Assembly: GCA_010093515.1 (NCBI GenBank)
Contig: MU001688.1
Coordinates: 579,913 to 643,912 of the forward strand
Length of the DNA stretch: 64,000 nt
Origin: Lineolata rhizophorae
Taxonomy: Eukaryota > Ascomycota > Dothideomycetes > Lineolatales > Lineolataceae
Reading direction: 5' to 3'
Shown here: one piece after another, positions 12,501-25,073 of the stretch
Layout of the letters: each line of letters starts with the position of its first letter
How positions within the stretch are numbered: position 1 is the first letter of the stretch
The notes under the pieces: generated by a model
Told to the model about the DNA's origin: nothing
Seen by the model: only the letters and a program-made list of their open reading frames with translations
Database searches by the model: none
Position numbers and translations under genes: made by a program

Positions 12501-12681
12501 AAACAAAATCGAGAACGAGCGGAAAGGAACATCGTATTGCCGCCATGCCACTCCTCATCAATTTACGGTGCCAAAGAAACATCGGGCCGGAGATCAATAT
12601 GTCGTCTTTCGAACGCCGTTCGAACATGCATCAGTGAACCTGCATTCGCATGCCTCTTCGAAACGACCGTCGGGACTGGCT
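9541..12681. other. 3.1 kb without a recognisable gene
   Basis: Frames of up to about 255 codons exist on both strands, but none shows a domain, signal peptide or plausible exon chain; their make-up (Arg, Gly, Pro, Ser) is what GC-rich non-coding DNA gives. Positions 10600-12000 are strongly GC-rich. The first few hundred bases are the promoter side of the esterase gene, the last few hundred the 3' flank of the methyltransferase gene. No tRNA or CRISPR seen. Confidence 0.55.
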
Positions 12682-14241
12682 TTACGGACGCTTCCGACCC
12701 CATGCCACGCTTCTGTCCGGACCAGATCGGATTAGCTATGGACACGGAATATCGAGGGCAAATACTAACAGAGGAATATAGAGCTTCCGGCGAGTCTCTG
12801 CCGCTTCTGCACGCGCTTGGTTTGTTAACTCCTTGACTTGCGCAGGTGTCCATCCAAGACGCTGCGTAAATGGATAAAGCGCAAGCGAGTCAAGCATCTG
12901 GTTGACGTTTGTAAGGTTCTGTTCGCCGATCCATTTCTGCCTGGGATCTTTCCTTTCTGTTAGTGATTCGGTCCCGTGTGCGCTCATAGACGCAAACGCT
13001 GTCACAACGACCTCTCTCACCATCCGAGAGCATCCATATCCCAGGGAGCGTAGAACAAGGTTCCGCAGTTGCTCCATGAAACTGCCGATCGCGTCTATCG
13101 TACCGCTCATCCATAATCGTGGCGACGTTAGGAAGAAAGTTTAAAATAATTTCATACCTTCTGGCCATCCTCCAATGGGCAAGCGGAAATGCCGAATCTG
13201 GACCTGCAAGAGGCCTGCATCTCGCAACAACTGGTCGATGTAATTGCCAACTCGCGGGTCTCTATCATGCTGGACAGCAGCTCGGTAGTTCACGCCCCAT
13301 TTATAGAGGGCGTCGTCTTCACCGAGCAAGCCGTTGTCTGACTGGATGGTATAGTAAAATTCGGCGACTTGGACCCATCCTCCTTTCTTTGTGAGTCTGA
13401 CGAGGTCTTTCAAGTACTCTCTCCATCTTTCCTTCTTGATTCCAGGGGCAACGAAGTGCGAATGGACGAGATCGAACTGATTGCGTTCGTAGGTGGGCAC
13501 GAGTGGTTCGTTCAAGTCCCACAGTTCGCACTCGAGGTTGTCAGGCTCGTCGGGCAGGTCCGCGGGGTAGATGTCGATTGCAGTGATCTTTTCGGGCCCA
13601 AATCGAATCAGCAAGGGGGGCGCAAAATCCAAAACAGCATCATATCGAAGAGATCCACCCCTTGACCGCGATCAGGCTGATGTGCTATGGCTGCGTGCGC
13701 TGTAGAAGGCTGCAACACGTTGCAACACCCATCAACAGCGCGAGTCAAGGAGACGTCGGGCGCTCCGGCCCAGGTATGACTCCTCACTTCGTCGGCGGGA
13801 TAAGGAAAGCACTTACCTCGCAGTCTTCATAAGTCTGCGCCATTTGAACGGCCCACGATGCCCTCCCGTAACCGCATTCCAAGACTTTATCCGGATAGGG
13901 GATGTCAGGGAAGTATAGTTTCTCCTCGAACAGGTAATGCATGATTTGGTTTTGCAAAATCAGTCTCTCCTCTTCCTCCTATCCATCATTTATCCATCAG
14001 TAAACGATTTTTTCGTGGGCCAGCCTTTGTCAGAGCGAAAATAACGTTCCGATGGGCTCATAATGCGCTGCTATGTGGGTGCAACTCCGTTCCACGACAG
14101 TCCCGACGGTATGGTAAAGGATGAGCGACGTACCTCGTCTACCGGAACGCAGTATATCCTTCGATCGACAGAGATTTTCTGGAACATCCGGTCATGAATA
14201 TCCACCGTGTCCTTATACTCTTGCGGAACAGAGTCGGTCAT
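12682..14241 (-). CDS. LaeA-like SAM-dependent methyltransferase
   Basis: Complement of 12682-12712, 12770-12956, 13158-13587, 13817-13978 and 14134-14241: 305 aa in five exons. The Rossmann core runs from VLECGYGRASWAVQMA (glycine-rich SAM loop), through ITAIDIYPADLPDEP (acidic ribose contact) and ELWDLNEPL, to FDLVHSHFVA and KKGGWVQVAEFY. The tail LGWTPAQV...KLYIPLSVAWGRKRP matches the usual end of LaeA/Velvet-associated relatives. LaeA is a nuclear regulator of secondary metabolism and development; most paralogues, probably including this one, have unknown substrates. The glycine loop reads ECGYG where ExGTG or ExGCG is usual. The 201-bp intron between exons 3 and 4 is the least certain junction: its acceptor (CTAACAG) lies close to a branch-like motif. 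No biosynthetic genes lie nearby. Confidence 0.82.
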
Positions 14242-17200
14242 TTTATCGCGGCTTCAAAAAGTTCTCCTTGTAACGGGTTGGCCCTGAGTACTTGCTGGCT
14301 ATGAGGTTGGTCTGGTGGTGATAATGGATATGGCGGACCCGGCAATGTGGTACGCTGGTAACAAGGGAGAGGGCGCCCTGATACGTCAGATTTTGTGTGG
14401 CGTTTTCGACGAGATGACGAGCATGCGCACAGGGTCAATTTTCACTGAAGGAGCCACCTTTCTCTCATCCCGAAGAATGGCTAAACTCGGAGGCATACAC
14501 AACGTCGCGCATTTAGCGGTAGCCTCGACATTCCTGCATGAGGAACGATTGTGCCCCCTTAGAGGCCCAACGTGGGCCTGGACGGCATCATGTTCTACGT
14601 TATTATTCTGCAGAAACGAGACCACCCTAATGGACTTCTGGCCTTGGATTTTAGCACCGTAGCCAATAGGTACGGGCCGTCAATTATCTTTTCCTAGGAA
14701 GGACGAACCGCACAGTCGGGATCGAGGACCACATGACACGTCTGCATAAGGGAGCCGTGCTATAAAGAAGTCGAATATAGAGCGTACTAGGCTATGCCGG
14801 CCAAAAGGCAGGAGAACGTGAGTTGGCCGGCGGAAAAGAAAAACGGCGAGCAGGCGTGTCCAAGGCGGCTGCTGCCACACCTCGAACCAGGGTTGGTACG
14901 GACACAGGCTTGCGAAGGGAACACGCTGGCTCCAGATAATGGTAGCATCCGAAGGACCGACGATCAGGCTACTAAGGGCCCTGCTAAATGCGGGCGTTCG
15001 CCCTAAGACGTCGAATGCTCTCATACCGCACATGGCATGCAGCTAGCTTTGTCAAACTGTTGGCTGGGCGCAGCATCCCGTGGTACCAATCACCGCCTCT
15101 AACGGAGCAGCAGCCGCGCTACGATCCAAGCTAGCCGGCAGCGAAACACGAAGTCTCCGCCTTCTCCACAGCGGGCAACTGCTTGAAAAGAGGCGACGCC
15201 GCTTCGACAAGTCCAACCATCCCGGCTACCTCGACAAGTAGCCCGCTCCCTGAGCTACGCGATTGGGGGGCCCAAGCGTGCGGCATGGGGGACGGATTTT
15301 GAGATGCTGACTGCAGCGCCTTAGGCGGACTGGCAGCGTTTCTCTCCGCGCGAGGACAGAGGGGTAGTGCGGCGGCGATGTCGCGATAGCACGGGGGCAC
15401 TCCCGCTGCCCGGCGCTGGCGCCGCGGCGGCCCAGCGCCGCTGCACACCATCTTCTCAGGCCGCTGCGCGCTAGGGTGTCCACGGGATTCAGCACATAAC
15501 TGCCGGATTGAGGACGGTCTGGCTAGGACTGCATTGGCGTCTCGGAGGACCCATGTATCCCACGGGCGGGAGCTACCGATAAGGCTCTCTCCGCTGTGGC
15601 ACCCGGCGACATGGCCTTGGGCCGGTGGAAACGGTCCTCGACTTCGGGAAGTTTTGCAACCACGGATTCTGGAGCACGAGGAGGCCGTGGTGTTAGGGCT
15701 ACCTAGTCGTCAAGCGCCTGCCTCCCCCGAGTAGTCCATGGAGCCCATCCGCCTGCTTCGCCTGAACGGCCTCGGTGCGCCGACTGTGGTGGGCGCCTGC
15801 CTGCGGTGTCCGGCTGCTCGCCGTGCGGTTTATGATTCCTCGGGGGCGTTGCTAGCTCCAATCAGGAAATGGCGAGAGCGGTTTGACACTGCCACTTCAT
15901 CAGTCGCCGGAGCTGCCCGCGCTTCCCGACGCAGGCGGCGGTTTGGCCGGAAGCCGAGGGGTGCGCCATGCTGCACCCACCGGGGGGGCGTTGGTGGAAT
16001 GCGACAGGTCTCATTGACGCGCCGGTGTCGGTGGCCCGGAAGAGACATGGACAGACGGCCTTTCTGTTGGCTCGGGTCCGTCCTGCGCCGTTCGTCGTTC
16101 CCCAATTCCGCCCAAAGTTTCTTTGCCAGAACGGGCCAGTTTAGCCTGTCAGTCGTACCCTTTCGAAGCTATACGAAAGTTCAGGGACCACGGTACACCA
16201 TCGATCGCCAACGGCACCGTTATTTTAGCCGGAGGACGGCGCAGCATGCATCTATCTTTCTGCAGGGCAACGCGAAATCTTGGGCATTGACTGCATCCTA
16301 CATACATAGGATCGTCGTGTCGAGAAGCCCAACGCCGCACACATTGCATACGCTGGACTAATCCCGGTTTGCTGTGCCCATCGTAATCATCATCGAAAGC
16401 ACCAAGAAATAGACTCTCAACAGAAGTAGGAATCCAACCAACCACACGCGCGGCCGTGTGATTAGACATGGCAAGAGGAGCGCCACCGGCCTCGGTAGAG
16501 TCAAGCCCCCATTATTCGTGCGGCTCCCAGCCACAACAACCAGGCCCACTGCTGTAAGGACTTTCCGGTCAGCCTTGTTGGGCATTTGCTCCGGAAACTT
16601 TATTATCTCAGATGTCTTGGATTCAAATCTCGCTTCATTCGTCTCGGTGGCCAGAGCGTCTGGAGGATGTTCTAGAATGAAGATTGAAGTCGCCGCACCG
16701 GGACAATCAACCGGGACACGACACGATACAACTCTAGGACATTTATACAATTCAATCAGCTAATTGTCGCCGGCGCGTACTCACTTGAGTTGGAGAAAAG
16801 GAGTCTAAGGGGCCTAATTTACTAGGCTACGCCGGCAATCTTGGGAGCGAAGTAGAATGATGCAGCACAACGTCCTAACAGTGGCGCTACGCAACAGCGA
16901 CATGCTGGAAATGCATCACTCGTCTGGACCAGGGCCCAGCTCAGGAACTTTATCGCCCTGATCCCAGGCTGTGCAGTATGCGTCAAGTCAAGGAGGGCCC
17001 ATGCCGGGCGGCCAAGCTAGGGGACCAAGGCGAGGCGGCCTTCGCTCTTCGTCACGTACAAGCGACCCGTCACTAGAACCAGTATATTTTCCGGGCGCCG
17101 GTTACACAGCAGCTGCGGTGCCATGTGCGACGATGCGAGGTGCTGCAGCAAGAGACAGCGGTATGATGGATAGTGGACGCCTCTTAACCGTTCGCGCGGG

Positions 17201-20200
17201 TCCACCGTCTCGTAACCGGCGCCAGTCCTCGCTTAGAGTTGGCTATGCTGTTTGGAGTGTCTGGTGAAAACGCGCTGCCATCTCGCCGAGGTAAGCAAGG
17301 CCAAAAATCTTTCGATATGGACGGCGAGAAGAGAAAAGGGGATGCCGGCCTCCTCCCTTAGCGCCTCCCTCGTCCCTGTTTTGCCGTTCTCTCTACGGAG
17401 TACCTCCGCGCCGTTTCGTTCTCTCGGTGCTTGCGAATCGCTCCTTTGCTACCGCGAGGCTGCGAAGGGAGAATCTCTCTTCTATTCTGGGCCACCTGCG
17501 CAAGGTGAGGCCCACTCCGCCTGCTGGGCCCCGCGCCTGCATCGATGATCGCCGTCACACTACTCACTGCATTTCCAAAGAGCTCCATGCAACGAGTTAC
17601 GCCACGAAACGGTGAAATTGACTGCCCGAGTCGCGAACAGCCCCCGAAGTCTTCTAGAGAGGCGTCGGGTCTGGTTCCGCGCAGTACAGCTAGACGTGGG
17701 TTTGCGGGTTGCTCTAGAAAGTAGGTGCTCTTCAACCGGGTGCCGCGCACAGTACACTAATTCCTGCTTTGCGTTTGCAGGCGTATCTAGGATGAGGCTG
17801 AGAGCAGAGACAAGTCCACGCCTGGCTTCTCCTTAATTGAAGCTTGATCTCAGTCCGGCGTTTGAGGCGCGCGCATCCATACCCTATTCTAATGGATGCC
17901 GCCGGCCCATAACAAACCGCACAATATGTAATTCAGACGGTCCAGACAAATCTCTCGCCGGCCACTCGTCGTTGCCTCGATCGCGGTTTACGCGCCGAAA
18001 AGACCGCCCCGGCAGCTCCTACCCCTTATCACGATTGCACGGTCCTTACCTTTCCTGCAGGCCTCCTTATTTTTTTTTCCCTGGCCCCAGCGGCTACAAT
18101 GGAGGCCTCTCGCCTCTGTTTGGCCTTCAACAACCGAATATCGGACGAAATGCTCGCCCCCTATCCTCGACGCGCGGCGTACGGGTGCGCCTGACGAGTT
18201 TGCCCGGCAAGAACCATCGTACGGCGAAGATGTAGCGACTAGAAGTAGGCTGTGTCCTATGAGGGGGCTCGTTGGCTCGGTTAGGAGAGGAGAAGGTGCG
18301 GACTGCGCGTGGGTTCGCGGTCTTCAAACTACACGGTTGTGAAAGATTGGGGTAGATCTGCGGGCGCGAGTCCTCATCTCTCCGTGGAGGAGTTCCCTTT
18401 CGGTACGCTTTCACCCTGTTGTCGTATAGGGCATGACTACAATATATGCGGCGCGAGCGGACCACTGTTGACCTGGTTGGATGAGCGGAGCGTGCGGAGC
18501 TTTCTATATTGGTAGTGACGGGGGGTTGGTTGTTGGACCGGGCTGACCGTGGCAAGCAGACAGAAAGAGCGGAGAAGCATTTGTGGTGAGCTTATTGAGG
18601 CGGCATACTGTTCGTCGGCCACCGGTTTCCGAGCCCAGCTTGCATAGCTGCTCCTGCCCAGAACCATCATCGCCACCGTTTCTGTCTGCTTCCGGCCTGG
18701 TGCCTTCTGCTTGTCGCTGTTCTTGCTTCTTTGCTGCTTACCGCCACTCTGTCGCGGCCATTGCCTTGCTGCTGTCGCTTCCGCATCCAGACAAGATCGA
18801 CGGGAACTGGAATGTTCGCTAGTCGGGCACGCGTCCAGCAGCACTTCATGAGTCAGCGCCGGCAACGGGGCGGCGCGGAGTGATAGGCGGAGCGACGACG
18901 GCAGATCGGCGCCTGGGACGAAATCCTCTTGGCGGAGCAGGGAAGGTAGGGGTGGGTGAGGTAGGCAAGGCGAACTTTAGGACGCCCCAACCCAGGGGCA
19001 CAAGAAGAGTTGCGGGGTTCGCGCTCCCCGGCCGAGGAATGGTGCAGCAGAACTTGCGCCGCTTGTTCGTCCGCAGGAATTGGGAGACTTTGCGGCGAAC
19101 CCAGGGCGCCAAATGGAATGTCATGGCGTGAGGGAGGCAGACTGAACTACCCCCGAGTGGCTGGACGATGGCGGGTATGCACATCGACGAGAGGAAGAGG
19201 GGGTTGGGGAGGGAGGGGGCTGGAGAGTTCGCCTTGGGTGCACTACTGCGTGCTTTTGTTTTGCTTCCGGGCGAAGCTTCACTGCGAATGGAGCCTATGG
19301 ACGTTTTCCTTCCTCGTCGTCTCGCGTATGCTGGCCGCCGTGCGTGCAAGGCGGTTGCCGTGGCGGTCGTCTGACCTTCAATTGTCTTGTTTGGCAATCG
19401 GTGTGCTAGGAGCGGCTACGTGCATTCGACGGCCGCGGATACGTGCGGCGGGCAGCAATATGTCGTACCACAACGAAGCGTGCGCGGGGTCGCGGCCGCC
19501 GTTCCTAACTCGGGCGTGTTTGTGGCTGGGAAGGGAAGGGAGGGCGGTCTTAGGGAGGGGCGTGCATGGGGCTCGACCGGATGAAGCGGGTGTGACAATT
19601 GCACTCGCCCGGATGGCTGGCTGGCAGCGGGGTGTGCCATGGAGTGGCGGGAGGGGCTCACGTCTGGTCGCCCGCTGTCTGGCGGCGCCTCTGCCACTTT
19701 TTTGCTCGATGTGGCACCGGGTTTTTTCGGTGTAGGACGGGCTGCAAGGCTGCATTGGAAGCTGCAACGGTGTTGTTGGACATGTTTTGAGGCGAACCCC
19801 CATGTCCAGTCGATGCGGTGTGCGGTCGGAGAAGGTAAGCATCGCTTTCTGTGTGGCGAGGGCTAACTTAGGAAAGCGTCATTATGACCGGGGCATACTA
19901 CGTCTGGGTGCGTGACTGCTTGCATCGGGTGTTGCTGTGCGATGTGCGTTGCTCTTTTACTACAATTTCTTTTCCTTTTTTTTGTCTTTTGAAGATGTTT
20001 TTTATTGTTGTTTCTATTCTCAGCTCTGCGAGCACGGTCAAGTTTCGTCCTCGGTGCGGCCTGTTGAAAGCAGATCGAAATCGTCTCCCCCAGTCAAATT
20101 GCCATCGAGCACTTGATCGGACAACTGTGGCTGAGTGCGCTATGCAACATTGCGCGCTCTGTTGTCAGGTTTCTGTCAAATGGACTTCGACATCTCTGTG

Positions 20201-21331
20201 AGTTGTCGATTTACGACAATGCGTGTTGAAATTTGTTCCACGAATTGACCTTAGGCGAGACGGTAAGTCGTCAAGACTCACTCTAAATATGAGATAACTG
20301 TCAGTAGACGAATAGACTCTCGGTTGACCTCTGCGCTTGGGCGATATCTGCTAGAATAGTCTGACCTTGTCAACGATCTTGAACAATTCAGAACTTCAAT
20401 CTATGTGCGACTAAAGGCTCAGCATCAATTTACGTTGTACCCAGCCCAGCGAAGTGGACACCGCCAGCCTGGATCTGTATGGCCCAAGCCCATGGATTAG
20501 GCCTTTTATGATCTCTCCCGCGCGTGCATCTTTGGAAGCATCAGTCCCGATTACCGTTATCTGCAAGCTGCCCTCCTCGTCTTCGTCCCGAACCCCTGTG
20601 AAAGGAAAAAAAGAAATATCCTACCAGCTCCGCACTCGATTCTTGCAAACACCACCCGTACAACTTATGTCGGAGCGCACCCTCGGTCTCAACGACGCAA
20701 ACCACAGCCGTTGATGACATCTAGGCGACAGGCGCCCGAGGAGCCCGTACGACAGGATAGATTGACGTCGAGCCCGCGGCGCCAGATGGCGCAATGCACC
20801 CAGCGGCCCGCTGGACGGGGCCTCCGCGGTCGAGCGAAGGCGCTGGCTATCCGCTCAGTCGGGCCTCGGGGGGGGGTTCGGCATGTGAAGCCCGGGCGAG
20901 CCCAGGGGCGGCCTGGAGCCAGGCCAAGACGCGACTCACGTGGACGCCGCCAAGAGGCCGACGGGGGCGCGCCCCGCCAATGGGCGCTTTACCTCGGCTC
21001 GACCGCGCCCGGTCGGCATTCTCGGCCAGGCGTGCTCGGCTCTTGCATCATGGGGTTTCCAGCAGCTCTCATGTGCCTGCAGCGGGCTGCGGCCGCGCAT
21101 TTACCGCGTACGCAGCACTTCCCGAGCCCAGCTCTTTGCCGCGTTCTTTCCTCGGCCGAAGAGGCATTTTCCTGCTTTATCATCTTCGCCTTTTGTCTTC
21201 ATCTTCTTCCTCCAATTCCTTTCTCGTTCTCCGCCGAGTCCTTGCATTCCCCCGACGCCGCACTACACAGGTCCGGATCGCCGCCGCCGCCCTTTGTTTG
21301 AGCCGTGTCGACATCGCCAGAGACTGTGAGT
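14242..21331. other. 7.1 kb without a recognisable gene
   Basis: Longest gene-free stretch of the window, yet mostly not AT-rich. Open frames of up to about 240 codons occur on both strands and overlap each other; none shows a known domain or coherent splicing. The 20000-20700 part is AT-richer. The last 150 bp before 21332 are pyrimidine-rich and form the Fox2 leader and core promoter. No tRNA, rRNA or long tandem repeat noticed. A non-coding transcript or very old repeats cannot be excluded by eye. Confidence 0.5.
20736..21155. promoter_or_regulatory. Four CCTCGG-type motifs upstream of Fox2
   Basis: CCTCGG or its complement CCGAGG stands at 20736-20741, 20864-20869, 20992-20997 and 21150-21155, all within 600 bp of the Fox2 start. 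CCTCGG is the core bound by the fungal fatty-acid regulators FarA/FarB (Ctf1), which switch on beta-oxidation genes. GC-rich DNA raises the chance rate, so this is suggestive only. Confidence 0.4.
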
Positions 21332-24306
21332 ATGGCGCCGGCGCAAGAGCTTCGTTTCGACGGCCAGACCGTCGTCGTGACGGGCGCCGGAGGAGGCCTG
21401 GGGAAGGCGTACGCTACCTTCTTCGGCTCGAGGGGAGCAAATGTCGTCGTCAACGATCTTGGAGGCTCGTTCAAGGGAGAGGGCCAGTCGACAAAGGTAT
21501 GCTTGCGTCTGCCATGTGAAAGAGGCGGGGGAGTTAATATGAAGGGTGGCACCGCGTGACGCATGTGACGACCCGCTCATGTCCGGTGGAGGAGCTTGCT
21601 ACGAAGCGCAAGCTCCACCACTCTCTGACGGAAAACAAGCAACTGGAGACAATTATCACGGCTAACACAAGTACCATGGACTATAGGCCGCCGATGTCGT
21701 CGTCAACGAGATCAAGGCCGCCGGAGGCAAAGCCGTCGCCAACTACGACAGCGTCGAGAACGGCGAACGCATCGTCGAGACTGCCATCAAAGCCTTTGGG
21801 CGCGTCGATATACTCATCAACAACGCCGGCATTCTGCGCGACGTGAGCTTCAAGAACATGAAGGACCAGGACTGGGACTTGATCTTCGCAGTGCACGTCA
21901 AGGGATCCTTCAAGACGGCGCGAGCAGCGTGGCCGCACTTCCGCAAGCAGAAGTACGGCCGCGTTATCAATACGTCGTCGGCAGCGGGCCTCTTCGGTAA
22001 CTTTGGCCAGTGCAACTACTCGGCGGCGAAGATGGCGATGGTCGGTTTCACGGAGACGTTAGCCAAGGAAGGACTCAAGTACAATATACTATGCAACACG
22101 GTCGCTCCTATCGCCGCTAGTCGCCTGACGGAGACCATCATGCCGCCCGAGGTGCTTCAGGCGTTGACGCCAGACCGCATCGTGCCGCTCGTGGCGTGCC
22201 TAGTGCACCCGTCCAACACGGACGAGACAGGCGCCATCTTCGAGGTCGGCGGCGGGCACATGGCCAAGCTGCGCTGGGAGCGCGCAAAGGGGGCATTGCT
22301 GCGCGCTGACGAGTCCATGACGGCCGGCGCCATAGTCAAGAAGTGGGCTGACGTTGCCGACTTCTCGGCGCCGGACTACCCGACGGGCGCAGCCAACTTC
22401 TTGGAGCTCCTCGAGGACGCTCAGAAGTTGCCGCCGAACCCGCCCTCGGAGCCGCTGTCTTTTAAGGACAAGGTGGTGCTCATCACGGGCGCCGGCGCCG
22501 GCCTGGGTCGCGCCTACGCGCTCCAATTCGCCAAGGCGGGGGCCAAGGTCGTCGTCAACGACTTGGCCGACCCGGAGACGGTCGTGCAGGAGATCCAGAA
22601 GCTGGGCGGGCAGGCTGTGGGCAGCAAGGCCTCGGCCGAGGACGGCGACGCCGTGGTCAAGGCGGCTATCGACGCGTACGGCCGCATCGATGTCCTCATC
22701 AACAACGCGGGCATCCTGCGCGACAAGGCCTTCGCCAACATGGAGGAATCCATGTTCGACCTAGTGCTCAAGGTGCACATGCGCGGCACATACAAGTGCG
22801 CAAAAGCCGCCTGGCCCTACATGCTGCGCCAAAAGTATGGCCGCATCGTCAACACGACGTCGCCGTCGGGCATCTATGGCAACTTCGGCCAGGCCAACTA
22901 CGCGGCCGCCAAGGCAGCCATCCTCGGCTTCTCGCGCGCCCTCGCCCGCGAGGGCGAGAAGTACAACGTCCTCGTCAACACGGTAGCGCCCAACGCCGGC
23001 ACTGCTATGACGCGCTCCATCCTACCCGAGGAAGTCGTCCAGGCGCTCAAGCCCGACTACGTAGCGCCCATGGTGCTGTTGCTGAGTTCGGATACGTGCC
23101 CCGAGCCGACGGGCAAGCTGTACGAAGTGGGCAGCGGGTGGCAGGCGCAGACGCGGTGGCAGCGGTCCGGCGGCTTCGCATTCCCGGTCGACCAGAAGAT
23201 CACGCCCGAGGCGGTGAAGGGGGTGTGGGGCAAGATTGTGGATTTCGACGACGGGAGAGCGGACCATCCGGAACTCATGATGGATGGCTCGGCGCGGATC
23301 ATGGCCAACCTGGAGAATCGCAGCCAGAAGGAGGAGGAGAAGGAGAGTGAGGGAGAGGATTATTTGAAGAATATCGAGGAGGCGAAGAGGGCCAAGGCGG
23401 AGGGGACGGAGTTCAAGTACGATGATCGAGATGTTATTTTGTATAGTGCGTCTAGCCCCTCTCTCGCACCATCATCAGAGCGATCTTTAGCTAACTAGCC
23501 CTTCTCCAGATCTTGGGCTCGGCGCCAAACGGACCGACCTGCCCCTCATCTACGAAAACGACGAGAACTTCTCCGTGCTTCCCTCCTTCGGTGTGATCGC
23601 CCCTTTCAACGCGTCTGCGCCCTTTTCCATGGCCGACCTCGTCCCCAACTTCTCCCCCATGATGCTGCTCCACGGTGAGCAGTACCTCGAGATCCGCACG
23701 TGGCCGATCCCGACCTCGGCGACGCTGGTGTCGTACCCGTCGCTCGTCGACGTAGTCGACAAGGGCAACGCCGGCATCATCGTCACGGGCACCGTCACCA
23801 AGGACGCCGCCTCCGGCAAAGATGTCTTCTACAACGAGAGCACCGTCTTCGTGCGGGGGGCCGGCGGCTTCGGCGGGCCGCGCAAGCCACGCGACCGCGG
23901 GGCGGCAACCAAGACGCACGCCCCGCCGCAGCGCGCCCCCGACGTCGTCGCTGAGGAAAAGACGTCCGAGGAGCAGGCGGCGCTATACCGCCTATCCGGC
24001 GACCGCAACCCGCTGCACGTCGACCCGGCCTTCTCTAAGGTCGGCGGCTTCGACGTGCCCATCCTGCACGGCCTGTGCTTCTTCGGCGTCAGCGCAAAGC
24101 ACGTCTTGCAGTCGTTCGGGCCCTACAGGAACGTCAAGGTGCGCTTTGCTGGCACGGTGCTGCCGGGCCAGACGCTCAGGACCGAGATGTGGAAGGTTCG
24201 GCGCACCGTCGTGTTTCAGACGAAGGTCGTGGAGACGGGGAAGCTGTGTATTGCGGGCGCGGGGGCGGAGTTGATGGATGCGGGCGAGGGGGGGAGTAAG
24301 TTGTAG
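21332..24306 (+). CDS. FOX2: Peroxisomal multifunctional beta-oxidation enzyme type 2
   Basis: Exons 21332-21496, 21687-23445 and 23510-24306: 906 aa. It catalyses hydration of trans-2-enoyl-CoA and oxidation of (3R)-hydroxyacyl-CoA, steps two and three of peroxisomal beta-oxidation. Two short-chain dehydrogenase domains come first: TGAGGGLG at 17-24 with Y166/K170, and TGAGAGLG near 322-329 with Y460/K464. A hotdog hydratase-2 domain follows, with [14 protein letters not shown] carrying D806 and H811. The protein ends in SKL, the classic type 1 peroxisomal targeting signal. There is no SCP2 domain, as in other fungi. Introns are 190 bp (GGCTAAC branch point) and 64 bp. The start gives the standard N-terminus just before the first Rossmann strand. 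Likely induced by fatty acids; see the CCTCGG motifs upstream. Confidence 0.96.
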
Positions 24307-25073
24307 GTTGTAGGTTGTTGCTTGAGGGATGAGGGTGGATTGTTGGGAAAGGGGAGGCCAGTGAGCGCTGGAGCGGATGGAAGTAGGCTATGTACTTGGT
24401 ATGGACGCTCTCACGTTTCTATGCATCATTGTATCGTATGCGGCATATTGGTAGATTTTTTTGAATATACATCTCCAAAATAAATATGTGTCTCCTGCTT
24501 TAAATGCTTGCTTAAGGTATGCTGTGCCAGGTGGCTGATTCGCGCGCAGATGCGAGTCTGTTTCTTCGGTGTGCACGGGATAAGTTCACTGTTATGGGGG
24601 CTGGTCTTAGAGTCAAAAAGAGCGAAGACTTGTGCACATTTTAAGAGCCGGCACATGAAAACCCATCACCGGTTGAATTCGGCCAATATTGGTAAAGATA
24701 ATAATCGGACACTTTCATCCTGAATTTTCTATTTCTATTATGGAAGCATGGTTTACGGATCTCCGAACACTAGAGGATCATCATCCCGGCGCTGCTGGCG
24801 GCAGCATTCGGCGCCTCTCTCCTTCTTTCCACTTTCTTTTCTCTCTTTTTCTTGTTTAATACGTGTGGTTTCGCTCCCAACAGCCGTCATACCCAACCGC
24901 TACAGCATAACATCGGGACATTCTGCCTGCCCGAGTCCCTCGTCGCAAGCAACCGCGCCGTACATCAATGGACTCGCCCACTACATCAAGCCTTTCCTCT
25001 CCCAGGACATCCTCCACCACGCCATGAATCGCAAACCCCTATGAACACGACCCCAAACATGACCCATGATTCC
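24307..25073. other. Intergenic between convergent Fox2 and ORC4
   Basis: Shared 3' flank, AT-rich at 24400-24740, suited to transcript ends. No gene recognised. Confidence 0.6.

Noticed and set aside
16600-16650. tRNA-like B-box string (GGATTCAAATC)
   Set aside because: No matching A box, acceptor stem or anticodon arm could be folded by eye.
9541-21331. Secondary-metabolite cluster around the LaeA-like gene
   Set aside because: No synthase, P450, transporter or tailoring gene is recognisable on either side.
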